A stretch of 64,000 nt of DNA, from assembly GCA_930367215.1 (NCBI GenBank), contig OV884059.1, forward strand, positions 29,627,882-29,691,881. Direction: 5' to 3'. The DNA comes from Pollenia angustigena. Taxonomy: Eukaryota > Arthropoda > Insecta > Diptera > Polleniidae. Position numbers and translations under genes: made by a program. This document shows positions 44,069 through 54,999 of the stretch, one piece after another (within the stretch, counting starts at the first letter, position 1; each line of letters begins with the position of its first letter). Under the pieces are notes generated by a model. That model was not told the origin of the DNA, did not search any database, and saw only the letters and a program-made list of their open reading frames with translations.

Positions 44069-46098
44069 CAGGGTTACCGTTGGAAATTTTCGAAAAGGGT
44101 CACAAAAGGTGTATTTTCCAAAAAAAAGGGGTAAAAAAGGGTATTTCAATAAAAAAGTGTTCAAGTTTTTTAAAAGCAGTATTTCTCATTTAAATAAATA
44201 AAATAAGCCCAAGTTTTTTATAAACAAACAAAAAATATTTATTTCAGGTAGTCAGTTCCTGTTTTTAACAGCTGACCAAAAGTTTGTTCTTCATCATTAT
44301 AACCCATTTCTTTAATGAAAGTAGACTACTAGTAGAGGAAATGCCAAAGGGTTTCGAAAAGTTAGCTCGGGCTCCCGGAAAATGGGCCCCTAAAGTTTTT
44401 GAATTTTTTGAAAAGACGTTTGTAATAAGTCAAAAAATATACACCCCTATCGTGAATAAAAATTCCTTGGGAGTTTTTTCCCTTTTCCCATTTTTGCAAT
44501 AGAATTAGCATAGGAAAAATTAAAAAAGGGAAAAAACTCCCAAGGAATTTTTATTCACGATAGGGGTGATACTAAATGTACTTCTGAGCTAAAAAATAAT
44601 TTCCGAAGTCTTCAGAAGAAACGTATGGCGATTCTTTACTTAGAAATTATTAACCCTCTAAATCTGATTTTAAGGGGCCATTTTTGTCCTTTTTCCAACT
44701 CTTACACAAAATTATACTAAAACGGCACTTTAAGGGTTAAAATGTTCTACGAATATTTTTTGCATCAAATTTCAGTAGGGGTCTTCAAAGACTTAAAGCT
44801 CGTGCAATGTAACTAAAACGAATTCTCCAAATTTCGGGCATTGACATTTTTGAATATCTTGAAAAGGCGTTTGGTATTAGTCAAAAAAATATACTTAATG
44901 TACTTCTGAGCTAAAAGAGTATTTCAGATGTCCTCAGTAGAATTGCATGGCGATTCTTTTCATAGAATATATTAACCCTCTAACACTCATTTAAGGGGTC
45001 ATTTTTTAATTTTTAAACTAAAACGGCACGTTAGAGGGTTAAAATGTTCTACGAATATTTGCTGCATCAAATTTTACTAGGATTTGCGAAGAATTAAAAA
45101 ACTTCAGGCCCCGGAATTTCGAAAATCCGTTTTCATACATCGCACGATTTTTTGATATTAGAAGACCGCTAGTGACATTTGATGCGGAAAATATTCGTTG
45201 AACATTTTTACCCTCTAACGTGCCGTTTTGGTATACTTTTGTTCAAGACCTGGGAAAAAGGACAAAAATTACCGCTTAAAATGAGAGTTAGAGGGTAAAT
45301 AAATTCTTGGAAAAGAATCACAATACGATTCTACTGAAGACATCGGAAATAATTTTTTTGCTCAGAAGTACATTTAGTATATTTTTTTGACTAATACCAA
45401 ACGCCTTTTCAAGAAATTCAAAAATGTCAATGCCCGAAACTTGGAGAATTCGTTTTAGATACATTGCACGAGCTTTAAGTCTTTGAAGACCCCTACTGAA
45501 ATTTGATGCAAAAAATATTCGTAGAACATTTAAACCCTTAAAGTGCCATTTTAGTATACTTTTGTGTAAGAGTTAGAAAAAAGGACAAAAATGACCGCTT
45601 AAAATCAGATTTATAGGGTTAATAAATTCTAAGTAAAGAATCGCCATACGTTTCTTCTGAAGACTTCGGAAATGATTTTTTAATTAAATTTAAAAAATAT
45701 AATATCCTGAAGAAGATTTCCAAAGGAAATCGAAATATCGAACAAATAAACGAACTATTTGAAATAAAAGTGACCTTAAGCTCAATTATTAATAAAGAAG
45801 AATAATATTTAAAAAAGGTCGAAGAAATTTGAAAAAAATTATTAAAAAGTTCTATATATTGGTATTAAGTCTTCACTTGAAGTTCATTCCTCAATCTCCG
45901 CTTATTTCAAAAACTTTTGTTTAGCACTAACGTTCAGCTGTGTTGACAAAAAAACAATATGTGAGTGCTATTTCCAAAAAGTGGCACAAAATAGGTGAAA
46001 ATGATACAAAAGTATAATTTAAAAAAAGGGTCATAAAAGGTATCAAAAACGTTAAAAAAGGGTGAAATTGATACTTTAGTATCACAACGGTAAAGCTG
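44069..46098. mobile_element. Palindromic non-autonomous hAT-like element
   Basis: The start CAGGGTTACCGTTG and the end CAACGGTAAAGCTG are inverted, and the octamers GTCCTAAA (44061-44068) and GTCCTAAG (46099-46106) form a nearly perfect 8-bp duplication. The central 1.1 kb is a giant inverted repeat, about 44570-45110 against 45150-45690. Its arms also hold two direct sub-repeats (AACCCTCTAA, AAAACGGCAC, CTACGAATATTT). No transposase is seen. Confidence 0.85.
44442..44568. mobile_element. Perfect 45-bp-arm hairpin MITE inserted in one palindrome arm
   Basis: The arms CACCCCTATCGTGAATAAAA onward (44442-44486) and their exact complement (44524-44568) are identical over 45 bp. ATA is duplicated on both sides. 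The opposite palindrome arm, near 45370-45390, lacks the insertion and gives the empty site. Related end fragments occur at 51957 and 55508. Confidence 0.9.
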
Positions 46099-46555
46099 GT
46101 CCTAAGCCCACCTTTACGTATACCGATTGACTCAGAATCACTTTCTGAGTCGAATTAACGATGTTTGTCCGACTGGCTGGCTGGCTGGCTGTCCATGTAA
46201 ACCTTGAGCACAATTTGCAGATAATTTAATAAAAGTATCATAAAGTCGGAGTTGAACAACTAGACTTTCTTACTTGTTTTTTAGTGTAAAACTAATAGGC
46301 ACGAGTGATTGCTATGAGATGAACAATAACGACATCGAATTAATCGATGATTAATTTTTTTAAATATTAATTTACGTGAATTCTTATTTCAGATAACGAT
46401 CTTAACTTAAAATTTCATCGTAAACAACTTTAAATTAATTATTTCTGTTTTGTTATTGAATTTTAATGTTTTTATTTAAAAAAGCGTTAAGCCCATTTTT
46501 AGCCATTTTTTTTGTAAATTTAGCTATTTTTGGGCACCAAGTTTTGGCAACACTG

Positions 46556-49021
46556 TAGATAAGAACCAAAAAGGTTCCAAAACAAATAAAGTTTTGAAAT
46601 GCTGTATTGATGGTTTTACATTTGATTTATTTTGTGTGATTTAAAAATGTGTATTTCATTTATAGTTTAGATTTTTTGCTTAATTTATTATTTAATATTT
46701 GTTGACTTTTTCCTTTTTAGAAATTCGTTCATTTTATAGCTTCCATTAGCATGCTGTAGTGAAATTTTTGTATTATTTTAATAAAAAAGCCAAATAAATC
46801 ATTGATTCACATTTTATACGGCAAACTTACTGGCTTTTCCGGTGACAACTTTAAACAAAACGAAATTAACGTAAAATTGTAAAAAAAATACAAATAAAAG
46901 ATCAAGCCAAGCTGGAACTTGGTTTGATCCCCAAAACAAGATCTAAACCACCATAACACAAATTATAATAAATTCATAAAAATATTTTGCTAAAAAAAAC
47001 TCTAGCAAACATTTTAAGGTCTTAATGGTTAAAGGTAAAAACATTTTTAAAGTAAGAAAGAAAGTATGTGAAAAAAACATAAGTAATAATAATATGAAAC
47101 AAATTAAATGTCTTTATTAGCTGTAAAGGTAGTTAGAACAAAATTTTTCTTTTAAGAATTACACGATTAGACGATTAAAATGATTATTAATAATAAACAA
47201 AAACTAGCATGATTTCTGTATAAAAGAAAATTTACGTCTATATTTGACCTAGAACCTTCATTTTGTTATATGTAATTTAAAAAAAAAAAGTTATATTATT
47301 TTTTATTCAACCTAAAACTAAAAGACTTAAGCTTGAATTTAAAAAATATTATAGAACAGAGGAAAAAAGTACTTAAAAGTCAAAAATAAAACCATAAAGG
47401 AAATTGTTTTTATAAAAATCCTTTTAATTAGAAATGTTTCCTTAACTTGAAAAAAATTTTGTTGACTTTCTTTAAAAAAAAAAAAACAAAAAAAAAACAC
47501 AAAACTATTGATAAACAGTCAGTCAATTACATCACTTTTACCTTCTAACTTACTTCCCCTTTTAAATGAAACCACTAGCAAATAAATTTCATTTGAATTT
47601 AAAATTAAACTTAATTAAAAATTTAAATATAAGTGAAGTAACAAACTAAATACCAACCAACCAACCAACAAATATAACACTGAGAATTGATATTATACGA
47701 GTACTTCATTATATTATTAACAATTTTAGAGAATAAAAAACAAAAGATTTAAAACGATACTTACAAATAATTTATCTAGAAAACAAAAACAAAAAAGCAC
47801 TTATACATACTAACATCCATCTATCGACTTTTTTCTATAAATCCTACATAAAAAAAACGAAAATAATTTTTATTATTACTAAAAAATTATACAAAAAAAG
47901 TATAAAACAATTCAAAATACGTGTAGTTTTGAATTGCCTTTGAATATATTGAACTGCAACTATACTCAACTAAAACACAATTGAAACTACCAAATAAGAG
48001 TACGACGAACAAGTACTTTTACCTTCAAAACAAATGAAGCAAAATCCAAATATAAATAAATAAATCCAAAATTCTAAACCTCTCGCTCCCTCTATTTTGT
48101 ATGTATGTGTATATCTTTCTCACTTCATCATCAATTATATACAAATCAAACACATAATATACAAATGACATGCATAGTTAGTTATATACATGTATGTATG
48201 TTTGTTATTTCTAAACAAAAAGACACAAATATTAATAAAACTTTATATATAAACTAATTAATAAGTATATTATATATATGGTATATTTAATCAAGTAGTA
48301 GGTACAATTATGGTGAATAAAAAATCCTAAAATATGGACCAAAAATATGTTAAAACATGTGGTGGTTAAGCGAAAACATAAACTAAATATTGAAAACATA
48401 AAAAAGCCTTATATTAATTGAAGAAGTCCCCTTAAAGAAGAGATAAGGAATTGGCATAGGGAAACGACTAGAAAATAAACTCTCTCTCTCAAGTTAAAAA
48501 AAGGTCCTTCTCAAAATTTCGTATGTGTAAAATTACAGCAACAAAATAAACATATTTCTTACTAGAGCTTCGTACAGACGGTGTTCAGATCTAAAAATAT
48601 TGTCAGTTAAGTGTGCTCAAAATATCTTACGACCGTTTGAACTTCCAAGTTTTGTTTGTTAACGTTGCCAGGAAAAAGCATTGTTAGTCCATTGTAGGAC
48701 AACAATATTATTACCCTAGAGGGAAGCGAACTGACACCAAAGTAGTCCCGTGATAGGGCGTTGGTGGTAGAGACCGATTCTATTTCTAACACTTTATATG
48801 AATAAGGCCTAACACCCTTACATGGTGTTGCCATTGGAGGGGATCAATTGACACCTAACCACCACTTGACAAGTCACACATCGTTTCTCAATGAATGTGC
48901 TAAGTGTTAGTTACTACAATGTAGTATTATTTCAATAAAACAAGTCCTAGAGCTAAATTTAAGAACCAAATTTTAGAAAGTCCTAAAAAAATGTGTCACA
49001 CTACCGGTGAAGACTGTACTG
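46556..49021. other. Long AT-rich stretch without recognised features
   Basis: The region is dominated by A runs and AT-rich words, with small CCAAC and TATATA microsatellites near 47650 and 48260. A 75-codon minus-strand frame at 48607-48834 has no supported origin. No exon, SINE or element end was recognised. Confidence 0.5.
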
Positions 49022-49024
49022 TAA

Positions 49025-49373
49025 GGCCCAGAACAGACGGTGAAATGCAACTGCAACGAAACTGCAACTTCTAGTTATTTTCGAGTTTCATTTGAGTTTA
49101 TGCCATAGACTGCTTTGAGGGACCACATACGACGCGGCCATTTTGAGACCGGTTTCAAACGCATTGGAAATCAGTTGCATTGAAACCGGCTTGCAGGAAA
49201 CTCGTGTTTGCGTTTCACCTGTTCTCAAAGAAAATCGAAATGATTGTGATAGTTTCATTACATTCTGGTACAATTTAGGTTTCAGGTTGTCTGGAAAACG
49301 ATTGAAACTGGTTTTAAAACAATAATTTCTAAAGGGTTTCGTTGCAGTTGCGTTTAACCGTCTGTTCTGGGCC
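49025..49373. mobile_element. Harbinger-like MITE with TAA duplication
   Basis: GGCCCAGAACAGACGG at 49025 and CCGTCTGTTCTGGGCC ending at 49373 are perfect inverted ends. They continue inward as CAACTGCAACGAAAC and its complement. TAA flanks both sides (49022-49024 and 49374-49376). It is 349 bp and non-coding. Confidence 0.9.
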
Positions 49374-49376
49374 TAA

Positions 49377-49987
49377 TTCATTATTACTTTTTCTATCTTT
49401 ATACCAGTTAAACGGTTGCTGTTTCTTCTTTCAATGGTCATAAGTTCTTTCTTCTCGTACATGAATAATTTTCACAAATCCCAGGACCAGTCTGTTAGAA
49501 CAATCGACACAAATTTCCATATACATACATATTATTTTTTGTTGTCAGATGAAGGTATATTTGTAGCCGGTAGCCGCGAGATTACAACAATTGAACAATA
49601 AAACAAACAACAGGGCTTTTTATTGCTGTTATGTGATACGAACTGTCAAACAGCAAAGGGGTTTATGAGAGACAAAAAAGATAAAGACAAAAGACTTGTT
49701 TGCTAAGCAACATTTGACAGTTCGTATCACAAAACAAGCAAATAAAAAATAACCAGCTGGCTTTCCGAGGCTACCTGCTATAAATAAACCTTTGTCAGAT
49801 GTACGAAGCTTATGCATCCGAGAATGGCATCATTGTTAGAGACATTTTTTTATTGGCAACGCTGCAAATTTATACGTATCAGGGATGGAAACGCTGTTTT
49901 GGATTTTGTACCAACTTCAATAACAAATTGAAGTTTTGAGACTATGGCGGTACCAATTTTTATTTTCTGGCTCGTCTCTTGATATAT
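49377..49987. other. Unassigned DNA
   Basis: The word AACTGTCAAACAGCAAAG near 49640 is echoed inverted near 49715 (TTTGACAGTTCGTATCACA), suggesting a decayed inverted repeat of about 110 bp. No gene is recognised. Confidence 0.4.
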
Positions 49988-50233
49988 CTGTGGCATTTTG
50001 ACAAAACATCTTAAGTCGAGATAAGATAGCAAAAAAGTTTTTTTAAAAAACTCGGTGAAAAAATCATTTTTATTAAATAATAAAATAAACCAAAATTAAA
50101 GAAAAATTTCGTTTATAATACAAAATTTTAAAAACTTAAACAAAAATGTTTTTTGAATGAAAATTCGTATGATTAACAACATTTTTTTAAACTTTTTAAA
50201 TTCGACTTAAGATGTTTTGTCAAAATGCCACAG
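49988..50233. mobile_element. MITE with perfect 32-bp TIR, copy 2
   Basis: Bases 49988-50019 and 50202-50233 are exact reverse complements over 32 bp (CTGTGGCATTTTGAC start). The AT-rich centre matches copy 1 at 3909-4150. ATAT occurs on both flanks, so the duplication may be a short AT-rich word. It is non-coding. Confidence 0.85.
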
Positions 50234-51239
50234 ATATGTTTGTACATATTTTGAAAAGTGCTTTTTATTATTGCGGGTTTTTTAAGATAGCCCACAATGT
50301 ATCAAAAAGAGTACAACTGCATCACAATCTCCTTTCTGATATGCATGAGTGAAAAAAAACAAAGTTTAATTTTGCAAAATTATAATGATTTTTGATAAAA
50401 ATCAATGAAACCTATTTAAAACAACACTACAAAGTTAAAATATTATATAAAATAAAAATATTTCTAATTTTCCAATTTATAAAATAGAAAAATACACGCA
50501 ATTTTGATTATCATACAATGTCTAAAAACAGATCTGGAAATGCTTGTCATGCAATTATCTGACAACCGTGTGAACTAACGGTTTTTGTTGTCAGATGAAT
50601 ATATTGTCAGACAGTTATCTGCCAATGAAATTATATGATTTTCTTCCAATCTTCTGAACTAGAAATTTTTCTTTTGGTGACAATTTGTCATTGGCAGTAT
50701 ATTGTCAGCACATTGCCAGACCTAACATTATTGCAAGATCTGACCACCATCTTTACGAAGCTTACCATAATCATAGAGTTAGGTTTTTTTGACAGCTGAC
50801 AAAAGCTATTTTTCTCCCCCTCTCTTTCTTATCTAGTCGTTTTCTATGGCAATTGGTATGTTAATTAATATCTCCCTGCTCTAAAACAGAGTTTGAAAAT
50901 GAGCCCTTTTCGAAAAAGTCTAAAGGGTATGATTATTAGCACACAATAAACCATAACAAATGAGTACACAAAAATGTTTGGGAAACATTTCAGCCAGCAA
51001 AATAGTCCGACATCTTCCGGATATCTGAGTTAAAAGTCGGAACAGTATACGAATTCTGGCAGATATATCGTGAAAAATTTCGGGTTTATTGCTGGCATTT
51101 CTGATGGATATCTGACAGAAATCTACTAAAAAAAAGGTCATGGGAAATTCTAATGTGTTAGTCAACATTCTTATTGAATACAATTCTAATTGCACAGATT
51201 TCTTACAGAAATCTAGCAGACATATCAATACATTAAATT
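50234..51239. other. Unassigned DNA with TCAGATAACTG-like words
   Basis: Related words (TGTCAGATGA, TTGTCAGACAGTTATCTG, TTATCTGACAACC) recur between 50540 and 50720, suggesting a decayed repeat. No gene is recognised. Confidence 0.4.
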
Positions 51240-51600
51240 CCTCCGATTTAAAATTGAGGTATCATTTTAATTTTAATAAAAAAAAAGGGTTTTTTTGAGA
51301 TGTTAAAAATATTTTTATTTCAGTTTATTACAAATTAGGTTCTGGTTAAAAATAAAAAAACTATGTCGATCAAGTAAATTGGCCGCTCCCAACTGGCTCG
51401 GCAGGCACCCAATCTTTTACCAAAATTCTCAATCACGTTTTTCAATAAACTATTGTCAATGGTTGATATCAGCTCGATAATGTTGTTTTTAAACTTTTGG
51501 ACTATTATGGGATTTTTGCTGTATACCTGCGACTTCAAAAAAGCCCCCAAAAAATAGTCTAATGGCCGTTTTCTCATTACACGATTATCTTTTTCCCAAA
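51240..51600 (-). pseudogene. DD41D-like mariner transposase C-terminal fragment (fourth lineage)
   Basis: The minus-strand frame reads RPLDYFLGAFLKSQVYSKNP, then IIVQKFKNNIIELISTI and VIENFGKRLGACR. It follows the same order as the ends of the other mariner copies here (PLDYFLWGYVK, VY...P, a helix, then a Trp-Arg-Cys or HL segment). LDYFL holds the third catalytic Asp. Only the last 75-80 codons remain, and no TIR was found. Confidence 0.6.
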
Positions 51601-51956
51601 GAAAAACAGCACATTAAAGAAATATGGTTTTCTTAATTTTGCATTTGCTTCTGTTCTGTCGCAAAGCTAACCAACACTCATCTGTCAATTATTTATGTTC
51701 CTTTTATTTCCCGTACAGATAAATACAATCAGCTGACTCCCAACTTTTACATGTGTTTTGAGAGGTGTTGCCAACTGAAAACATTGTCCGTATATTGAGA
51801 TTAATAAAGACTAATAAATTTCTCTTGACATTAAGTAACAGACAGACACTGATCAGCTCCCTGTAGCGATTTTCATTAATCGTTGATACCTAAAATTTGG
51901 ACACCCGTAACATGCGAAATCGATCAAAAAGCGGCCAGACAACATGTTTATTTAAT

Positions 51957-52066
51957 CACCCCTATCGTGAATAACTAGTGGAATTTTTGTTCCCATAAAA
52001 TTTGTATTCCCCTCGAAGGAAAAAATGCAATCGTGAATCCCCAAGAACAATTTTCCACGCTATCAG
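51957..52066. repeat. Fragment of the CACCCCTATCGTGAATAA hairpin family
   Basis: CACCCCTATCGTGAATAA at 51958 matches the end of the hairpin at 44442-44568. A weaker CAATCGTGAATCCCC follows near 52030. Another end fragment (TTATTCACGATAGGGGT) lies at 55488-55506. Confidence 0.6.
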
Positions 52067-52145
52067 TTCTCAGTGAGTGTAAAAAAAATATATGTACATA
52101 TGTAACATATATGTACATATAATATTTTAAAGTAAATATTTCCTT

Positions 52146-52250
52146 ATGATCTGGCCTAGGCAACCAGTGAAATGCGCATAGAAACTAGGTTTTTCCTTAA
52201 CAATAAATTTCAGTGTTTTTATTAAGAATAAAAATTGGGAATTATTGGGA
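52146..52250. repeat. Diverged copy of the 15.5-16.2 kb repeat segment
   Basis: GATCTGGCCTAGGCAACCAG, TGAAATGCGCATAG and AAGAATAAAAATTGGGAATT match the segment at 16076-16168. Confidence 0.7.
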
Positions 52251-52387
52251 AGAGAAATCAAATAATTTCATAGAAGGTTTTAAATTGTGCTCAACGAATG
52301 GATAGATATTTCATACAAAAAAAAAATGGTCGTATTTCTATAGTGTTGAAACAAAATCTTTTGAAATATACATTTAATCCTGGCTAA

Positions 52388-52709
52388 AGCGGCTCATACA
52401 CTTGCAATAAAATTGTTCAATTTCACACATTGTAAATTATGTATATGCCAATGTGTGATGTGATATTCGAAGGTGACACAGTATATTGGCAAAAACCAAA
52501 AGACTTTTGATTTTAATTGCACAACGAAAAGAAAGTGAAATGTGTTTGCAACATTGTACAATGCGGTTTATGTTATTCCTATAGGTTATGTTCATTTTTT
52601 TTTTATTGAATGAATGAAACTATTATGCGACTTATTGCATAATATAGGACAAAATAGAAATAATATGGCGGATATCATATACAATAATATTGCAAGTGTA
52701 TGGGCCGCT
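52388..52709. mobile_element. Harbinger-like MITE family V, complete copy
   Basis: AGCGGCTCATACACTTGCAA at 52388 and TTGCAAGTGTATGGGCCGCT ending at 52709 are the TIR. TAA flanks both sides (52385-52387 and 52710-52712). It is 322 bp and non-coding, and it serves as reference for truncated copies at 10577-10715 and 63385-63688. Confidence 0.9.
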
Positions 52710-53058
52710 TAAGAGGTTTCGATTGAAACTTTTAAAAAATATGGTGGAAGTCTACTAATTCATATAGACATGCTTAACGCTGGCCACACACTACTGATTC
52801 GTGCGTGCTCGACGTCTTGCTACTTGTTAATTGGGCTGTGCGCGCACAAATCACAAGTAATTGAAAATTTTAAATTTTTTGTGATTTGTTCGATGTTTTA
52901 GTAGGCTTGTGCGCGAACATTTGAAAATTTTTTCATTTAAGTGTATAATAAAACGTCGAATTGTATCTATTGCGGAGTTGTTTAGCATACACAAATTTTT
53001 TGTATTCTTCTTTTTTTCTTTTTGTTGTGCACACAAATAAATTATCAAAACTGCAATC

Positions 53059-53250
53059 CAATGCGAATTGACTAGAAGGTGGGGTCAAGTCAACATATGG
53101 TGTTTTTTTTTCGGTGGTCGACTTGTCAAAGTTTGTATTCAAACTAGTATTTTATGTAAGCAAACCTTTTTTTTTACTAGCAATATTTTTTAACAACCCG
53201 ACCACAGAGTTGTTGTAGAGTCGACCTCACTTTCTAGTCAATTCGCCTTG
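53059..53250. mobile_element. CAAGGCGAATT-family MITE, variant copy E7
   Basis: CAATGCGAATTGACTAGAAG at 53059 and CTTTCTAGTCAATTCGCCTTG-type end at 53250 are inverted. The flanks CTGCAATC and CTGTACTC match at 6 of 8 positions. The interior differs from other copies. Confidence 0.7.
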
Positions 53251-53967
53251 CTGTACTCGCATCATCCGCTTCACAATTATTGTCGTCTTTTTGAAGTTTA
53301 AGGTTATTGAGATTTATTCGCCGTGAAATGGAACGCTAGCAAATCACACTCACAAATTACTAATGTATGGCTAGTATAACCTACAAAAAATTAAAACTTA
53401 TTTAAAATAAAATTGGGAAAATATCTCAAATATAGTAGTTTTGACTTAACTGCCTTTTGTTTACGTGCACTTTTGACTTAACTCCACAAAATTGATAATT
53501 TTTGGAATTATTCTTTATAATTCCATACAAATTCCTTTTTTTAGTGCACTTTCTATACCTGCACATTTAGGATAAATGCACAAAATTTTTGGCATTTTAA
53601 AATTATTTTCATACAAAAAATCAAAGTTAGCTGCACTTTGACTTAACTGCCCGAAATACATATTTGCTGGAATTATTCTTTGAAATCCTTGTTTACGTGC
53701 ATTTTGTAACCTGCAAATTTTTTCATATTTTTGGGCAGCTTTAAAATATTTTCATACAAAACATCAAAGTTAGCTGCACACATAAAAATATATGGTGGCC
53801 ACTTTTTCACATAAATATCCAATTTAAGCTGTTTATAAAAATATAAATCGCAATTATTTTGATTTTTTCCATAAATTTTTATGTTCTTTGTGAATTCTCA
53901 TTGTTTTTGTTAATATTTCTTTTATATTAAATAAACATACATACATGTATAAAATGATCTGTTATTT

Positions 53968-54765
53968 CCCAGCTAGCATATGCTGTTTGTTAGACGATTA
54001 TGTTGAATATACAACTCCTAAAAGAATCTTCTGATTATTATCTGACGAGTAACAAAAACATCTAAATCTTTTTTTAATTTATTATTTTATATTTATTTTT
54101 TGACACGCTCGTCTTTAAATCTTGGAATGAAAATTTTGGGACTCTCTGTAAGAGCCGTATAACAATTACTGAGCTACTTACTGAGTATGAAAATGCTATT
54201 GCCAATACAATTTTAATAAACAAACCGACCTAAGGATCTGTAAAAAAGGATTTTTTTTTTTTTTTTAAATTCCCTATGCTAATCCCCGCGAAGCTTGACG
54301 CTTGTCTGCAGGAAAGGAACCAGAGTCTCTGGCGGGAATCGAACCCGCAACCCCGGGGTTGATAGATTAGCTCACTACCGACACGATTGCGTTGATTTCG
54401 CGATATTAAGGTTTGTTTTATAGAAATTGTATAACAATTAGAAGTTTTGGCATGAAAAATACGCTTGATGCCCTTATTTAGGTAGCTCAGTCATACGGTT
54501 GAGCATTTCACGAGTTGTAAAAATATACCTACATGAGTCTCATACGACTCTTGGCGTGCTTTTTGAAAGACTCGCTGGATAATCTCTACATACATCATAA
54601 ACGATTCCCTTTACGATTAATATATGTATGTAAGCGTTTTTCGCTGCGTTATGGAAGAATCTCTCATAGGAATCAGAACAATTAAAAAATGAGCTCGTCG
54701 ATGATCAAAAACACTCTTTGTGAGATTCCCAGTAGACTCCTAGACGATTGAAAATGCTAGCTGGG
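53968..54765. mobile_element. CCCAGCTAGCAT-family MITE, copy C3, carrying a SINE
   Basis: CCCAGCTAGCATATGCTG at 53968 and AAAATGCTAGCTGGG ending at 54765 are the TIR. Without the SINE it is about 640 bp. The order of internal landmarks (ACAACTCCTAAAAGAATC, TCTGACGAGTAAC, AAGGTTTGTTTTAT, GAGCATTTCACGAG) is the reverse of copy C2 at 26861-27575 and the same as split copy C1. Confidence 0.88.
54251..54407 (-). repeat. tRNA-derived SINE copy 2
   Basis: On the minus strand a tRNA-like head (GTCGGTAGTGAGCTAATC as A-box region, GCGGGTTCGATTCCCGCC as B box and T arm) is followed by the body GACAAGCGTCAAGCTTCG and an A tail (17 T on the + strand at 54251-54267). The T arm is perfectly paired, better than in copy 1 at 3521-3660, so this copy is probably younger. 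Confidence 0.85.
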
Positions 54766-54999
54766 TTGAAGTAAAATTTTAATAAAATATAAATTTATGT
54801 ACATATTAATAAAATAATTTTTGTTATTCTAATTTTAAATCAAACACTTTACTTTAGCTGCACTTTTGTGCAGGTAACCACAATTGTGTACCTGCACATT
54901 AAGGCAGGCAAATGTATTAAAGATAACTGCATTTTTGATTTACCTGCACAAAAAATCGTGCAAAGGAGATTGTGCAGCTAAGTCAAAACTACTGTAATA

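Larger units (their letters stand above)
43990..46280 (-). repeat. Structured dispersed repeat, minus orientation, split by a hAT-like element
   Basis: The left part (near 43990-44068) reads ACACCACAATAATGGAGAGG and GATGTTTGTAACAC, and the right part (46099-46280) reads GACTCAGAATCACTTTCTGA, CGATGTTTGTCCGAC, GGCTGGCTGGCTGGCTG and ACTTTCTTACTTGT. Reverse-complemented and joined, these match the layout of the repeats at 7.85-8.31 kb and 22.93 kb. Confidence 0.7.
42981..46555. mobile_element. hAT-like element with CAGTGTTGCCAA ends, outer layer of a nest
   Basis: CAGTGTTGCCAATTTAGCC at 42981 and TTGGCAACACTG ending at 46555 are inverted. Subterminal TTTAGCCATTTT repeats occur on both sides (43000-43090 and 46490-46540). 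The flanking octamers do not match, so the duplication is lost or the ends are rearranged. It contains a structured repeat and, inside that, another hAT-like element. Confidence 0.65.
53433..54994. mobile_element. Pogo-like element with repeated subterminal motifs
   Basis: TAGTAGTTTTGACTTAACTG at 53433 and CAGCTAAGTCAAAACTACTG ending at 54994 form the TIR, with TA on both sides. The consensus start CAGTAGTTTTGACTTA fits pogo/Tigger ends. TGACTTAACTGC-like and GCAC-containing words recur through 53434-53790. It is interrupted by the MITE at 53968-54765. No transposase is present. Confidence 0.75.

Noticed and set aside
48607..48834. 75-codon minus-strand frame
   Set aside because: The composition is varied but I could not tie it to a family, there are no splice or repeat boundaries, and it may be decayed repeat sequence.
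54320..54390. Possible genuine tRNA gene on the minus strand
   Set aside because: The T arm and B box are good, but the sequence continues into a SINE body shared with 3521-3660 and ends in an A tail inside a transposon.
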